Assembly: GCA_964448005.1 (NCBI GenBank)
Contig: CAYUUW010000032.1
Coordinates: forward strand, 1-16,398
Source of the DNA: CAYUUW01 sp964448005
GTDB lineage: Bacteria > Patescibacteriota > Gracilibacteria > UM-FILTER-43-11
Direction of reading: 5' to 3'
DNA: 16,398 bases
Shown: in pieces, positions 1 through 7,308 of the stretch
Layout of the letters: every line of letters starts with the position of its first letter
How positions within the stretch are numbered: the stretch's first letter is position 1
Program-made: the position numbers and the translations under genes
The notes under the pieces: model-generated
Told to the model about the DNA's origin: nothing
Databases searched by the model: none
Seen by the model: the letters and a program-made list of their open reading frames with translations, nothing else

Positions 1-53
1 CTTATCTCAAGGCATATCCGAAAGGGCCGGCTGGAAAAACTGGTGCCTTTTTA

Positions 54-521
54 GTGAATAAGAAGGAGGTTCTCGTCCTCGCCCACAACATCCGCTCCCT
101 GCACAACGTGGGGGCGATCTTCCGCACCAGCGACGGGGCAGGGGTGAGCAAGCTGTACCTGACGGGCTACAGCGGCGTGCCGCCGCGCAAGGAGATCAGC
201 AAAACGGCCCTGGGCGCCGAAGAGGCTTTGCCCTGGGAGTACCATTCCGATCCGGTGGAGTTGATGAGGGCGCTGAAGGGGCAAGGGGTTCAGCTGCTGG
301 CCTTGGAGGTGGGGAAGGGGAGCCAGTCTATTTTTGACTTTGAGCCCCAGCACCCTTGCTGCCTGGTCATCGGCAACGAGGTGGATGGCGTGGAGCCGCC
401 TTTGCTGGAGCTCTGCGAGGCCACGTTGCACATTCCCATGCGGGGCGTGAAGGAGTCGCTGAATGTGAGCGTGGCGTTCGGGATAGGGGTGTATGCGCTG
501 ACCGGTGCTGTCTCTCGTTGA
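54..521 (+). CDS. SpoU/TrmH-family RNA 2'-O-methyltransferase
   Basis: A 155-residue SPOUT-fold enzyme predicted to transfer a methyl group from S-adenosylmethionine to a ribose 2'-OH in tRNA or rRNA. All three SpoU motifs are visible: motif 1 at residues 12-24 (N18, G20, R24), motif 2 GNEVDG at 107-112, and motif 3 at 127-144 (SLNVSVA, 135-141), which forms the knotted SAM site. The length fits the minimal TrmL-like members that lack an N-terminal RNA-binding domain. The substrate position cannot be read from the sequence. The GTG at 54 is chosen because the protein aligns with the family from there, but the frame is open to the window edge and a longer 5' end is possible. An AAGGAGGT sequence lies just inside the gene (62-69) and is probably coding only. 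The gene converges on the kinase-like gene. Confidence 0.9.
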   Translation: MNKKEVLVLAHNIRSLHNVGAIFRTSDGAGVSKLYLTGYSGVPPRKEISKTALGAEEALPWEYHSDPVELMRALKGQGVQLLALEVGKGSQSIFDFEPQHPCCLVIGNEVDGVEPPLLELCEATLHIPMRGVKESLNVSVAFGIGVYALTGAVSR

Positions 522-576
522 TTGTTGAAAAAACCATCTGTCATCCTGCCGCCAGGCCGGAAGGGGTATGGGCGTT

Positions 577-1944
577 TTATTTGCTCAAAACATTTTTTGC
601 GGCACGGCGGATTAAGCTTGGGCAGTGCCACCTTCTATCTTCCATTCCAGGCTCCCAATCAACCACCAAAAGATTTAACGAGCCGTCTTCTCGACGTCCT
701 GGAGCAAGATTCCGATCGTCCCATTCTAAAATAATGTTCCGACCATCAAGATCACTGTGTTCTGGGCCCTTGCTGAGGCTGAGAGCCTTTAGTTGGGCCA
801 CTTCAAATTCAAGCGCCGAGGGATATTTTGGGTCGGGCGACTTTCCGAATAAATTTTGCTTAACAATATGCTGAATTTCATGAGTCCGTATTCCCTCTTC
901 AGGGTCGTAATAAGGAGTGTTATTTTGACATTCGTCAAGAAGGACCTCGCGGAAATATCGATTATTCAATCCATTATTTGCACACATACTAGGTGTTAGG
1001 TCACCCATCAGCACATCAATAAGCTCTTCAGTTGCTTCCAATTTCATAAAGTTTCGCAGCTTCATAAAATCCGCCCTCCCCTGCACGAATTGCTTTAGGC
1101 CCTCACGAACCAGACTGAGAAGGCTTTTAGCCTTGCCTCTAAGCTCTGCCTCAGATGCAGAAGGATAGTCATAGGGACCCGGATCAAAATTCGGACCATA
1201 TTCTCTTATGTAGGCAGAGCGTTGACGTCTTAAATCCCACAATAAACCAAGCATGGGTTCATGTATTTCCGCTTGCTCACGTATAGAGGCAATTTTTTGC
1301 TTAGCTTCATCACCCAGCCTGGGCTCAACCGCTGCAAGTGTTGCCTCCCAATTTGTATCAAAAACTTCCGTTTCAAGCTCATCTAAATTCATTCCGGGGA
1401 TGGATTCGAACCAAACATACAAATTTCCCTGATCCTCAATGGTTCCCAGAATTCTAGGTGTTGGAATACCGCACGCATAAGCCTCTCTGGCACGCTCCGC
1501 CTCGGAGAAATCAGGCAGTTTTGGATTGAGTCTTTTGGAAAAAATTCCAGTTGTCCCTATTGCGAAGCTCTTGGTTCTGTTTAAATCAGCATCATGCCCT
1601 AGCTTAAGCACATCTGCGTTGGTGGGGGGTCCTTTGAATCTACGGGCCTCGAGCATATTCACCTTTATTGGTTGTGACTCAATCCAGTCTGTTGGATTTG
1701 AGAAGAATTCTTCAGGCAGAACTTCCTGAAGGGCAGGGTCTAAGTTTATTTTTTGGGGTGCATCTGCTCTCCGTTCAAAAAATAAGGCTTCCAGTTCAAA
1801 CACGTTGCCCCAATTTGGATTTCTTTCCCGAAGCCCTGATAAAAGCCTCTTTCTATATCCAAATGAGGCCCTGGCAAACGTGCGACTAGCCCGACGACGA
1901 AAGTCTTCCTGATCAGGATTGGATCTATCAGGTGAAAATTTCAT
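577..1944 (-). CDS. Kinase-like (APH/Bud32-type fold) protein of unknown substrate
   Basis: A 455-residue protein, not assignable to a named family. Residues about 127-190 resemble an N-lobe: a basic strand with candidate ATP lysines K137/K142, a helix containing E149/E154, the GIPTP turn at 159-163 and a hinge-like strand ending FESIPG (179-184). The C-lobe signature is clear: HSDLDGRN at 396-403 matches the HxDxxxxN catalytic loop, and VVDWE at 427-431 matches the metal-binding Asp of aminoglycoside-phosphotransferase-like and Bud32-like kinases. About 200 mostly helical residues separate the two parts, and about 120 residues of unknown nature precede them. Small-molecule or protein phosphorylation is inferred. 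The gene is visibly AT-richer than its neighbours and has its own promoter, which hints at horizontal acquisition. ATG start preceded by AT-rich sequence, no Shine-Dalgarno. Confidence 0.6.
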   Translation of the reverse strand: MKFSPDRSNPDQEDFRRRASRTFARASFGYRKRLLSGLRERNPNWGNVFELEALFFERRADAPQKINLDPALQEVLPEEFFSNPTDWIESQPIKVNMLEARRFKGPPTNADVLKLGHDADLNRTKSFAIGTTGIFSKRLNPKLPDFSEAERAREAYACGIPTPRILGTIEDQGNLYVWFESIPGMNLDELETEVFDTNWEATLAAVEPRLGDEAKQKIASIREQAEIHEPMLGLLWDLRRQRSAYIREYGPNFDPGPYDYPSASEAELRGKAKSLLSLVREGLKQFVQGRADFMKLRNFMKLEATEELIDVLMGDLTPSMCANNGLNNRYFREVLLDECQNNTPYYDPEEGIRTHEIQHIVKQNLFGKSPDPKYPSALEFEVAQLKALSLSKGPEHSDLDGRNIILEWDDRNLAPGRREDGSLNLLVVDWEPGMEDRRWHCPSLIRRAAKNVLSK

Positions 1945-1969
1945 TATTTACTAGAATTATTTATTATAA

Positions 1970-1998
1970 TTTATATAATACTTATTTAAAAATGTCAA
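1970..1998 (-). promoter_or_regulatory. Sigma70-type promoter for the kinase-like gene
   Basis: On the minus strand TTGACA (1993-1998) is a perfect -35 box, followed after exactly 17 nt by TATAAA (1970-1975). Transcription would start near 1963, giving a leader of about 20 nt before the ATG at 1944. The surrounding 1945-2064 stretch is strikingly AT-rich. Confidence 0.65.
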
Positions 1999-2033
1999 AT
2001 TAAATTAATGGAGTTATGCAAAGCCCTTGAACC

Positions 2034-2061
2034 TTGCGAATTTATTTACAAATTATATTAA
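2034..2061 (+). promoter_or_regulatory. Possible promoter for the 2OG-oxygenase-like gene
   Basis: TTGCGA (2034-2039), a 16-nt spacer and TATTAA (2056-2061), pointing right, back to back with the kinase promoter. The start site would fall near 2068, downstream of the GTG at 2065, which supports the ATG at 2113 as the real start. The boxes are weaker than in the other promoters here. Confidence 0.35.
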
Positions 2062-2112
2062 AAAGTGTTTAATGCGACCTATGCAATTCCCCCGCATCGT
2101 CATTCCATTCCC

Positions 2113-2739
2113 ATGAACATCGAATCCAGGTTTGACCTGCTTCCCTTGGGGGATTTGGAAACCGAAGAGCTCCGCCGCCACGCCGACGATATTCTGGATA
2201 ACGTGAGCACCTTTGAGGAGCAGACGATGGAATCCAGGCCCGACGGCGCCCTGCTTTGGTCTCCCCAGCGGGCTGTCACCCCCCTGGAGGGGGAGGAGAG
2301 GGATTGTGTTTGCGAAAACGCAAAGCCTTTGGTCCGGCTCATTCGTGGGGGGTTGCATACGCTGCTGGGCCGCTGCGGCCGGCTGCAGATCGGCATCGCT
2401 TCCGAGTTTCATGAAAAAGGTGAGATCCATCCTCTTGGAAGAGGTACTGCCCGATGGCACTGGGACATGGATCGGTTCGTTTTTGTTGCCTTGGGGGACG
2501 TGGCCAACGTGGAATGCGCCGAGGGCGATTTATGGATTCCTGATCTGGAGCGGGGGAGCGAAGAGCAGGAGGAAGCACTGGCCCGTTTGGCCAATGAGGC
2601 CGTCAAGACGGGCGCGCTGGTGCCCCACTCCATTCCCAACGGAGTCCCTGTTTTGATCAATGATCAAACCTTGCACCGGCAAGGCCTTCCTTTTGCGACG
2701 GGACCTCGCCTCATCCTCCGTGCGAGCCTGGTGGGCTGA
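2113..2739 (+). CDS. Putative Fe(II)/2-oxoglutarate-dependent oxygenase-like protein
   Basis: A 208-residue protein from the ATG at 2113. An in-frame GTG at 2065 would add 16 residues with no family character and probably lies upstream of the transcript start. Counted from the ATG, H116-W-D118 forms an HxD pair, H188 lies in DQTLHRQG, and R199/R203 follow in GPRLILRASL. This order (HxD, distal His, then Arg ten or more residues later on the next strand) is that of double-stranded beta-helix Fe(II)/2OG oxygenases. The spacing between HxD and the distal His is about 70 residues, which is usual. Overall similarity to DUF1826-like proteins is possible but not provable here. Substrate unknown. The metallopeptidase-like gene follows 44 nt downstream on the same strand. 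Confidence 0.55.
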   Translation: MNIESRFDLLPLGDLETEELRRHADDILDNVSTFEEQTMESRPDGALLWSPQRAVTPLEGEERDCVCENAKPLVRLIRGGLHTLLGRCGRLQIGIASEFHEKGEIHPLGRGTARWHWDMDRFVFVALGDVANVECAEGDLWIPDLERGSEEQEEALARLANEAVKTGALVPHSIPNGVPVLINDQTLHRQGLPFATGPRLILRASLVG

Positions 2740-2783
2740 TTCCAAAATACGCTACAATCGGGAGGATTTTTGATAACGCTTCC

Positions 2784-3554
2784 ATGCTCAAGCTCCGTTT
2801 CCGTATCGACAAGCACCACCTGGCCTATCGCCTGTGGAACGCCTATTTCTTCGAAAAGAAGCTTTCCGACCCTCAATGGACGGCGCTGTTCAAGGAAATT
2901 GAAAAGGAGCACGGCGCCCATGCGGCCTATTGCTATTTTGACCCCCGGTATCTGGCTTCCGGGCTCTGCTGGGCCGGCTTCGGCGGGCGAACAGGGGTCA
3001 GGCTGATTCGAGACGAGGGGGGCGTGAGGCGGATTTTCGAGGATATTTTCGCCTCCGAGGCTTTTGGGCGAAAGCTCCGGGAGCTTTCGGCCTACCAAAA
3101 ATCGGTCGAAGCTCAGCGGAAGAAGAACCGTCCCTGGCTCAAGGAGCTGGAGAAGATCACCGGCTTGCCCATGGATGGATCCTTTGAGGTGCTTTTGCTT
3201 TCGCCGGATCTGGAAACGGGCAGCTATTTGGGCTTCGGCCAGATCGAATGGGGCTGCTCCGAAGCCTATCCCGGCTATTATTTTATCGGCCTTTGCCACG
3301 AGGCGCTTCATGGCCTCACTCAGAAGCGGTTCCAGGCCAGCCAAGGCGAAGACGAGCGCTGGCGCCTGCACGCCCTGATTTGCTTGGCGGCCGACGAGGA
3401 GCTGCGGAAAAGGGCCTTTGGCGGCGAGTATTTTGATGCTCCAGCCCCTTACTTGGGCAATAGGAAGCTTGGCGGGATGGTCCGTAAAATGCTGCCGGAA
3501 TGGAAGACGCATCTTGCTTCCGGTGGCGGAAGGGGGATGGTGGATTTCTTGTAG
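2784..3554 (+). CDS. HExxH metallopeptidase-like protein, function unknown
   Basis: A 256-residue soluble protein with no signal peptide or membrane segment. HEALH at 172-176 is an HExxH zinc motif flanked by hydrophobic residues (FIGLC before, GLT after), as expected for a metallopeptidase active-site helix. About 29 residues later the helix LAADEEL (201-207) offers E205 or E206 as the third ligand, a gluzincin-like arrangement. The N-terminal 130 residues are charged and helical with no family I recognise. I do not know the substrate. GGAGGA at 2761-2766 is a rare purine-rich site but lies 17 nt before the ATG, too far for an ideal ribosome site. A TACAAT box at 2753-2758 could be a -10 without a convincing -35. 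It may be co-transcribed with the oxygenase-like gene. Confidence 0.6.
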   Translation: MLKLRFRIDKHHLAYRLWNAYFFEKKLSDPQWTALFKEIEKEHGAHAAYCYFDPRYLASGLCWAGFGGRTGVRLIRDEGGVRRIFEDIFASEAFGRKLRELSAYQKSVEAQRKKNRPWLKELEKITGLPMDGSFEVLLLSPDLETGSYLGFGQIEWGCSEAYPGYYFIGLCHEALHGLTQKRFQASQGEDERWRLHALICLAADEELRKRAFGGEYFDAPAPYLGNRKLGGMVRKMLPEWKTHLASGGGRGMVDFL

Positions 3555-3580
3555 GCAGCGCGGCCAACCACAGAGACTTC

Positions 3581-3609
3581 TTGCGGCTTGTTTTTTTGTA
3601 GTCTAAAAT
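3581..3609 (+). promoter_or_regulatory. Promoter of the hicB-hicA(-yaaA) unit
   Basis: TTGCGG (3581-3586), a 17-nt T-rich spacer and TAAAAT (3604-3609). Transcription would start near 3616, about 20 nt before the hicB ATG. The box sequence and spacing match the other promoters of this window. Confidence 0.6.
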
Positions 3610-3635
3610 GAAGGCAGCCTCTTACCTGACCCACC

Positions 3636-3839
3636 ATGCTCAACATTCGTATCGAAAAGAACGAAGATGGGTTTTTGGCCTCTTGCCCCTCCATTGACGG
3701 GGCTTTTGCCGAAGGAGCTACCGAACTTGAGGCCTTGGCCAACCTTTTTGATGTGATCCAGATGATTCAGGAATACAAGAAAAATAAGCCGAAAATAGGT
3801 CGCTCCTCCATCCACTTTAGCATTCCGATCTCTGTTTAA
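3636..3839 (+). CDS. hicB: HicB-type antitoxin, short form
   Basis: A 67-residue protein with the HicB N-terminal fold (a degenerate RNase H-like alpha/beta sheet): strand NIRIEKNEDGFLASCPSIDG at 3-22, then GAFAEGATELEALANL, the usual Gly-rich turn and helix. It should bind and neutralise the HicA toxin encoded next. Long HicB proteins carry a C-terminal helix-turn-helix or ribbon-helix-helix for autorepression. This one stops after a basic tail (YKKNKPKIGRSS) with no room for such a domain, so operon autoregulation must be absent or work otherwise. The stop TAA overlaps the hicA ATG by one base (TAATG), implying translational coupling. No Shine-Dalgarno before the ATG. Confidence 0.85.
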   Translation: MLNIRIEKNEDGFLASCPSIDGAFAEGATELEALANLFDVIQMIQEYKKNKPKIGRSSIHFSIPISV

Positions 3840-4060
3840 TGGGTTCCTACAACTACCAACAATTGACACGAAAGCTCAGAAAAATAGGCTTTCGTCTTTA
3901 TCGTCAGGGCAAAGGGTCGCATACGCTTTGGGTAAATGATGCCACAGGAGCTTTTGTCCCTGTGCCAAACCATGGCGGCAAAGACGTTCGCAAAGGGACC
4001 TTGAGGAATATCGTCAAGCAGGTCGGATTAAAAACTATCAGAGAACTGGATCGAATCTGA
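3839..4060 (+). CDS. hicA: HicA-type mRNA interferase toxin
   Basis: A 73-residue protein with the small dsRBD-like HicA fold. H28 in the GKGSHTLW motif (24-31) is the conserved catalytic histidine. The second half, VPVPNHGGKDVRKGTLRNIV (41-60), is the typical HicA strand, basic turn and helix. The family cleaves mRNA independently of translation when free of HicB. The usual length (about 60-85 residues) and all key residues are present, so the toxin looks intact. Antitoxin-first gene order with a one-base overlap ensures HicB is made before HicA. yaaA starts only 10 nt downstream. Confidence 0.9.
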   Translation: MGSYNYQQLTRKLRKIGFRLYRQGKGSHTLWVNDATGAFVPVPNHGGKDVRKGTLRNIVKQVGLKTIRELDRI

Positions 4061-4070
4061 CCTTGGCAAT

Positions 4071-4826
4071 ATGCTCATCCTCCTCAACACCGCCAAGACC
4101 TTTTCCTCCGAGCCCGCACCGGCCTGGATTGAGCCCACTTTGCCCTTCTTCGAAGCCCAATCCGAGCAGCTGGCCGCCCAGTTGGGGGCGCTCAGTGTTC
4201 CGGAGCTGGCCGCGCTCATGAAGATCAGCCCGGCCTTGGCCCAGCAGAACCATCGCCGCTACGCCCAATGGAGCAGCCAGCAAAAAACTCCGGCGCTGCA
4301 CGCCTTTGCGGGGGAGATCTACAAGAAGCTCAAAGCCACGGCTTTGACACATGAGGATTGGAAGTTCGCCCAGCGCCACTTGCGCATTCTTTCTGGCCTT
4401 TACGGGTTGCTGAAGCCCATGGACGCCATTCAGCCCTACCGCCTGGAGATGTACACCAAGCTGGCCCTGAAAGGAAAAAAGGACCTGTACGATTTCTGGA
4501 AGCCTCTCCTTGCCGCTCGGCTCAACGGGGAACTGGAGGAGTCGAAGCCCAAGATTCTCGTCAATTTGGCCTCCGAGGAATACTTTTCGGCTGTCGATAC
4601 TGCCCATATCCGTGTGCCAATCGTCACCGTGGCTTTTCAGGAAAAAACCGCCAAAGGCCTGCGGACGGTGGCGATCCGCTCCAAGTGGGCCAGGGGGCTC
4701 ATGGCCCGCTACATCGTTGACCGTCGGATCACCGAGCCGGAAGGAATGAAGGCCTTCGATCAGGAGGGGTACCGGTTCGACGAGGGAAGGAGCCGGAAGG
4801 ATTTTAGCCTCTTCGTGAGAGGCTGA
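4071..4826 (+). CDS. yaaA: YaaA family peroxide-stress protein (UPF0246)
   Basis: A 251-residue full-length YaaA/DUF328 protein. In E. coli YaaA lowers free intracellular iron during H2O2 stress and binds DNA. Family blocks seen: TAKTF near the N terminus (8-12), FAGEIYKKL (79-87), FAQRHLRILSGLYGLL (99-114) followed by QPYRLEMYTKL (122-132), NLASEEYFSAV (about 165-175), and the C-terminal FQEKTAKGLRTVAIRSKWAR and FDEGRSRKDF blocks. The gene starts 10 nt after hicA and has no promoter of its own that I can see, so it is probably read from the hicBA promoter. No Shine-Dalgarno. Confidence 0.92.
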   Translation: MLILLNTAKTFSSEPAPAWIEPTLPFFEAQSEQLAAQLGALSVPELAALMKISPALAQQNHRRYAQWSSQQKTPALHAFAGEIYKKLKATALTHEDWKFAQRHLRILSGLYGLLKPMDAIQPYRLEMYTKLALKGKKDLYDFWKPLLAARLNGELEESKPKILVNLASEEYFSAVDTAHIRVPIVTVAFQEKTAKGLRTVAIRSKWARGLMARYIVDRRITEPEGMKAFDQEGYRFDEGRSRKDFSLFVRG

Positions 4827-4859
4827 CCGGCTTGGCGAAGGGCAGGCGGCAGAGTCGGA

Positions 4860-5807
4860 TCATCTCCCCAGCCCCAGCTCGAATCCCATTCGCGCCACGC
4901 AGATCAGGAGCAGAATGCCTCCCTCCACCCGGCTCAGCGTCCATTTTGTCCGCATGAACACCAGCACCAGAAGAATGGTGGCGATCAGCAGGATCACCGA
5001 AACGATGTTGTCCGGCAGGCCGAAAATGCTTTCCGACGAAAGCCTGATGGGCGCAACAACGCTGCTGACGCCGATGATGCCGAAGACATTGAAGATGTCC
5101 GAGCCGATCACGTTGCCTATGGAAAGGGCGAAGCGACGGCGGATCGTGGCCATCACCGAAGTGGCGATCTCGGGCAGGCTCGTGCCCGCCGCCACGATGG
5201 TGGCGCCGATGGCCCATTCGGAAATGCCGTAGCTTTCGGCGATCTTCACCGAAGCCTCCACGGCCCATTCGGCGGCCTGAATGAGGCCGAACAGGCTGAG
5301 CAGGAAGATTCCGATGCTGGCCCAAGGCTTGGTTTCCACCGGATCCTCCTCCTCTTCCGGAACATCTTTCTTGATCCAAAGGTAGCTATTGTAGGCAACC
5401 AAACCGGCCAGCAGTGTTACTCCTTCCCACCAGGCCACCTGCTGGTCCCACAGAAAAAGCAAAACCAGGAGCGTGGAGCCCAGCAGCACGGGGCCATCCC
5501 GGTAGACGGTTTTCTTCTGGATGGCTTGGGGGGCGATGAGCGCCACCAGGCCCAAGATGAAGCCCAGATTGAAGATGTTGGAGCCGATCACGTTCCCCAC
5601 GGAAAGAGCCCCCTTGCCGTCCAGCGCGGCGGAAACGCTCACGGCGATTTCCGGAGCGGAAGTGCCTGCGGCCACAATGGTCAGCCCAATGAAGGCTTCC
5701 GAAACCTTGAGCAGGCGGGCCAGGCGCATGCTGGCTCCCACCAGAAAATAGGCCGCGATGCCCAGCATGGACAGGGAGCCCAGCAGAATAAGGATGTTGG
5801 TCAGCAT
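4860..5807 (-). CDS. Ca2+/cation antiporter of the CaCA family (YrbG-like Na+/Ca2+ exchanger)
   Basis: A 315-residue polytopic membrane protein with about ten helices and the inverted duplication diagnostic of CaCA exchangers. Alpha-1 has IVAAGTSAPE (44-53) and GNVIGSNIFNLG (72-83); alpha-2 has IVAAGTSLPE (204-213) and GNVIGSDIFNVFG (232-244). The paired GTSxPE glutamates (E53, E213) are the Ca2+ ligands of the family. The halves are joined by a short acidic loop (EEEED, about 151-155) with no large regulatory domain, as in bacterial YrbG-type members of 310-325 residues. It most likely exports Ca2+ at the expense of Na+ or H+ entry. The ATG at 5807 is chosen; an in-frame TTG at 5882 would add a polar 25-residue tail that runs through its own promoter. 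It is divergent from the atp operon. Confidence 0.9.
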   Translation of the reverse strand: MLTNILILLGSLSMLGIAAYFLVGASMRLARLLKVSEAFIGLTIVAAGTSAPEIAVSVSAALDGKGALSVGNVIGSNIFNLGFILGLVALIAPQAIQKKTVYRDGPVLLGSTLLVLLFLWDQQVAWWEGVTLLAGLVAYNSYLWIKKDVPEEEEDPVETKPWASIGIFLLSLFGLIQAAEWAVEASVKIAESYGISEWAIGATIVAAGTSLPEIATSVMATIRRRFALSIGNVIGSDIFNVFGIIGVSSVVAPIRLSSESIFGLPDNIVSVILLIATILLVLVFMRTKWTLSRVEGGILLLICVARMGFELGLGR

Positions 5808-5850
5808 GACGGTGGGGGTAAGGGGTGATTGGGCCTGCCGCTGTCGCCTG

Positions 5851-5879
5851 ATTTTGGGCGGGAAATAGTCCGGAGTCAA
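5851..5879 (-). promoter_or_regulatory. Promoter of the CaCA exchanger gene
   Basis: On the minus strand TTGACT (5874-5879), a 17-nt spacer and CAAAAT (5851-5856). The start site would be near 5844, leaving a leader of about 37 nt. Its position rules out the TTG at 5882 as a start codon. Confidence 0.5.
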
Positions 5880-5904
5880 CAAAAAATCAATGGGCTAGAA
5901 CTCG

Positions 5905-5925
5905 ATAGCCTGCCTAGGGGGCTAT
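5905..5925. other. Inverted repeat between the divergent exchanger and atp promoters
   Basis: ATAGCC (5905-5910) and GGCTAT (5920-5925) form a perfect 6-bp inverted repeat with a 9-nt centre, midway between two divergent promoters. It could be an operator or chance. The remainder of the 5808-6095 spacer holds the two promoters and a leader, with nothing else recognised. Confidence 0.25.
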
Positions 5926-5979
5926 TCTGCTTCTTGGAAAGAGCGGAAAATCCCCCCGTCCAAGTGAGCTCTTAAGGGC

Positions 5980-6008
5980 TTGACTTCTGAAGGGCTCATT
6001 CCTAAAAT
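5980..6008 (+). promoter_or_regulatory. Main promoter of the atp operon
   Basis: TTGACT (5980-5985), a 17-nt spacer (5986-6002) and TAAAAT (6003-6008). Start site near 6015, leader of about 80 nt to atpZ. In the leader GGCTTT (6028-6033) can pair with either AAAGCC at 6049-6054 or AAAGCC at 6061-6066, giving two exclusive hairpins. Confidence 0.65.
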
Positions 6009-6095
6009 GCCCGCAAGCAAAAATTCAGGCTTTGTCTGGAATGGAAAAAAAGCCCTTTGGAAAGCCAAAAATTATACTTTCTTAAGTTTTGCTTC

Positions 6096-6452
6096 ATGCC
6101 TCGTCCCTCCAAATCATCCGCAGATTCCACGCCTTCCGAAAAAAAAGCCCTGCCTGTGGCCAAGAAAAATAAAGTGAGGGTGAATAAGAAAGGCGAAAAA
6201 AATGAAGAGAGCGGGGCTGAGCTGTTTAAAAAGGTCAAATCGGATTATCGTTGGAAAGTTTTCGGCCAATCGGCCTTCATCACGCTCTCCAGCATCTTCC
6301 TTCTTGGAGGCTTAGGGTGGCTGATTGACTCCTGGATTCCTGGCGAAAAGCATGCTTTCTTTATTCTCTTTCTCATCATTTCATACCCCCTTACGCAATT
6401 CGCGCTTTATAAAAAAATGAGAAATTTCAAGCCGTCTCAAAAAGAAAGGTAA
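6096..6452 (+). CDS. atpZ: AtpZ/AtpI-type ATP synthase accessory membrane protein
   Basis: A 118-residue protein at the head of the atp operon, where AtpZ/AtpI usually sits. A basic, Lys-rich cytoplasmic N terminus (1-50) precedes two membrane helices (about 58-77 and 87-104). The first ends in the family motif GGLGWLIDSW (71-80). AtpI/AtpZ proteins help assemble the c-ring and have been linked to Mg2+/Ca2+ uptake in Bacillus; which applies here cannot be told. The ATG at 6096 is preferred to a TTG at 6057, which would add 13 residues. No Shine-Dalgarno. atpB follows after 18 nt. Confidence 0.75.
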   Translation: MPRPSKSSADSTPSEKKALPVAKKNKVRVNKKGEKNEESGAELFKKVKSDYRWKVFGQSAFITLSSIFLLGGLGWLIDSWIPGEKHAFFILFLIISYPLTQFALYKKMRNFKPSQKER

Positions 6453-6470
6453 ATCCAATCCTTCCGCTGA

Positions 6471-7265
6471 ATGAGCAACATTCCTGAAATCACCCTCAAG
6501 TCCAACAATATCATTGAATATGGTAGCTTCCATGTGACCAATTCGGTGATGGCTTCTTTTGCGGTTAGCCTGACGGTGGTGATTCTTGCCCTTTTGTGCA
6601 CCCGAAAAGCGGGCGTGGTTCCCACTCGCCCCCAGCTTTTCATGGAAATGATTGTGGAGTTCTTCCAAGGCATGCTCAAAACCGCCTACGGATCGGAGAA
6701 GCGGGCCAGAAAGTACCTGCCTTACACCTTGGCGCTTTTCCTCTTCATTCTGGTGGCCAACCAGTTTTCCGGCCTGCCTGTTGTGGCCGCCATCACAGCC
6801 GGGGGCGGACCCTTATTCAGAACAGCGACTTCGGATTGGAGCCAAACCATTGCTTTGGCCCTTATTTCCCTGGGGGCGGCGCATGTCATTGCCTTCACCG
6901 CTTCCCCCTTGAGGCACATCAACAATTTCATCAAAATCGAACCCTTCCTCAAAATCCGCAAGCCTTCCGACCTGGGCAATGCTTTCCTGGAGTTCTTCTT
7001 GGGGATCTTGGACATTGTGGGGGAGTTCGCCAAGCTTATGTCTATGTCTGCCCGTCTTTTCGGCAACCTTTTCGCAGGGGAGGTCCTGATTGCGGTGATT
7101 GCAGGCATTACTATCTACACCAGTTTCATCGTTCCGGCACCTTTTATGGCATTGAGTATTTTCTCGGGGCTGGTCCAAGCCTTTGTATTCACCTTGCTAG
7201 CCATGCAGTTCATGGCTGCGACCATTCTTTCCGTCAGCCCCACCCCGTCAGAGGAAGAAATCTGA
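6471..7265 (+). CDS. atpB: F-type ATP synthase subunit a
   Basis: A 264-residue stator subunit that forms the two ion half-channels against the c-ring. It has five to six membrane helices. The essential arginine is R195 in SARLFGNLFAGE (193-204), equivalent to E. coli aR210, with E204 following as in other a subunits. Q236 in GLVQAFVFTLLAMQF (233-247) lies where the conserved last-helix Gln is expected. Length is normal. The C terminus ends in an acidic EEEI tail. Starts 18 nt after atpZ with no Shine-Dalgarno. Confidence 0.96.
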   Translation: MSNIPEITLKSNNIIEYGSFHVTNSVMASFAVSLTVVILALLCTRKAGVVPTRPQLFMEMIVEFFQGMLKTAYGSEKRARKYLPYTLALFLFILVANQFSGLPVVAAITAGGGPLFRTATSDWSQTIALALISLGAAHVIAFTASPLRHINNFIKIEPFLKIRKPSDLGNAFLEFFLGILDIVGEFAKLMSMSARLFGNLFAGEVLIAVIAGITIYTSFIVPAPFMALSIFSGLVQAFVFTLLAMQFMAATILSVSPTPSEEEI

Positions 7266-7308
7266 CCTTGAATAAGCTTTAGCTCTTTATTTACCTAATT
7301 TTTATCTT

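Noticed and set aside
522..576. Terminator between the methyltransferase and the kinase-like gene
   Set aside because: Only a 4-bp stem (CCTG-CCGC-CAGG) is present, 11 nt away from the run of A/T on the relevant strand.
2664..3512. 282-codon minus-strand open frame opposite the HExxH gene
   Set aside because: The plus strand has a coherent protein with a zinc motif and expected codon use; the minus frame has none.
5808..5882. TTG start of the exchanger at 5882
   Set aside because: The extension is polar, unlike the family, and runs through the gene's own promoter boxes.
6057..6095. TTG start for atpZ at 6057
   Set aside because: An ATG 13 codons later gives a normal AtpZ-like protein; the extension has no family support.
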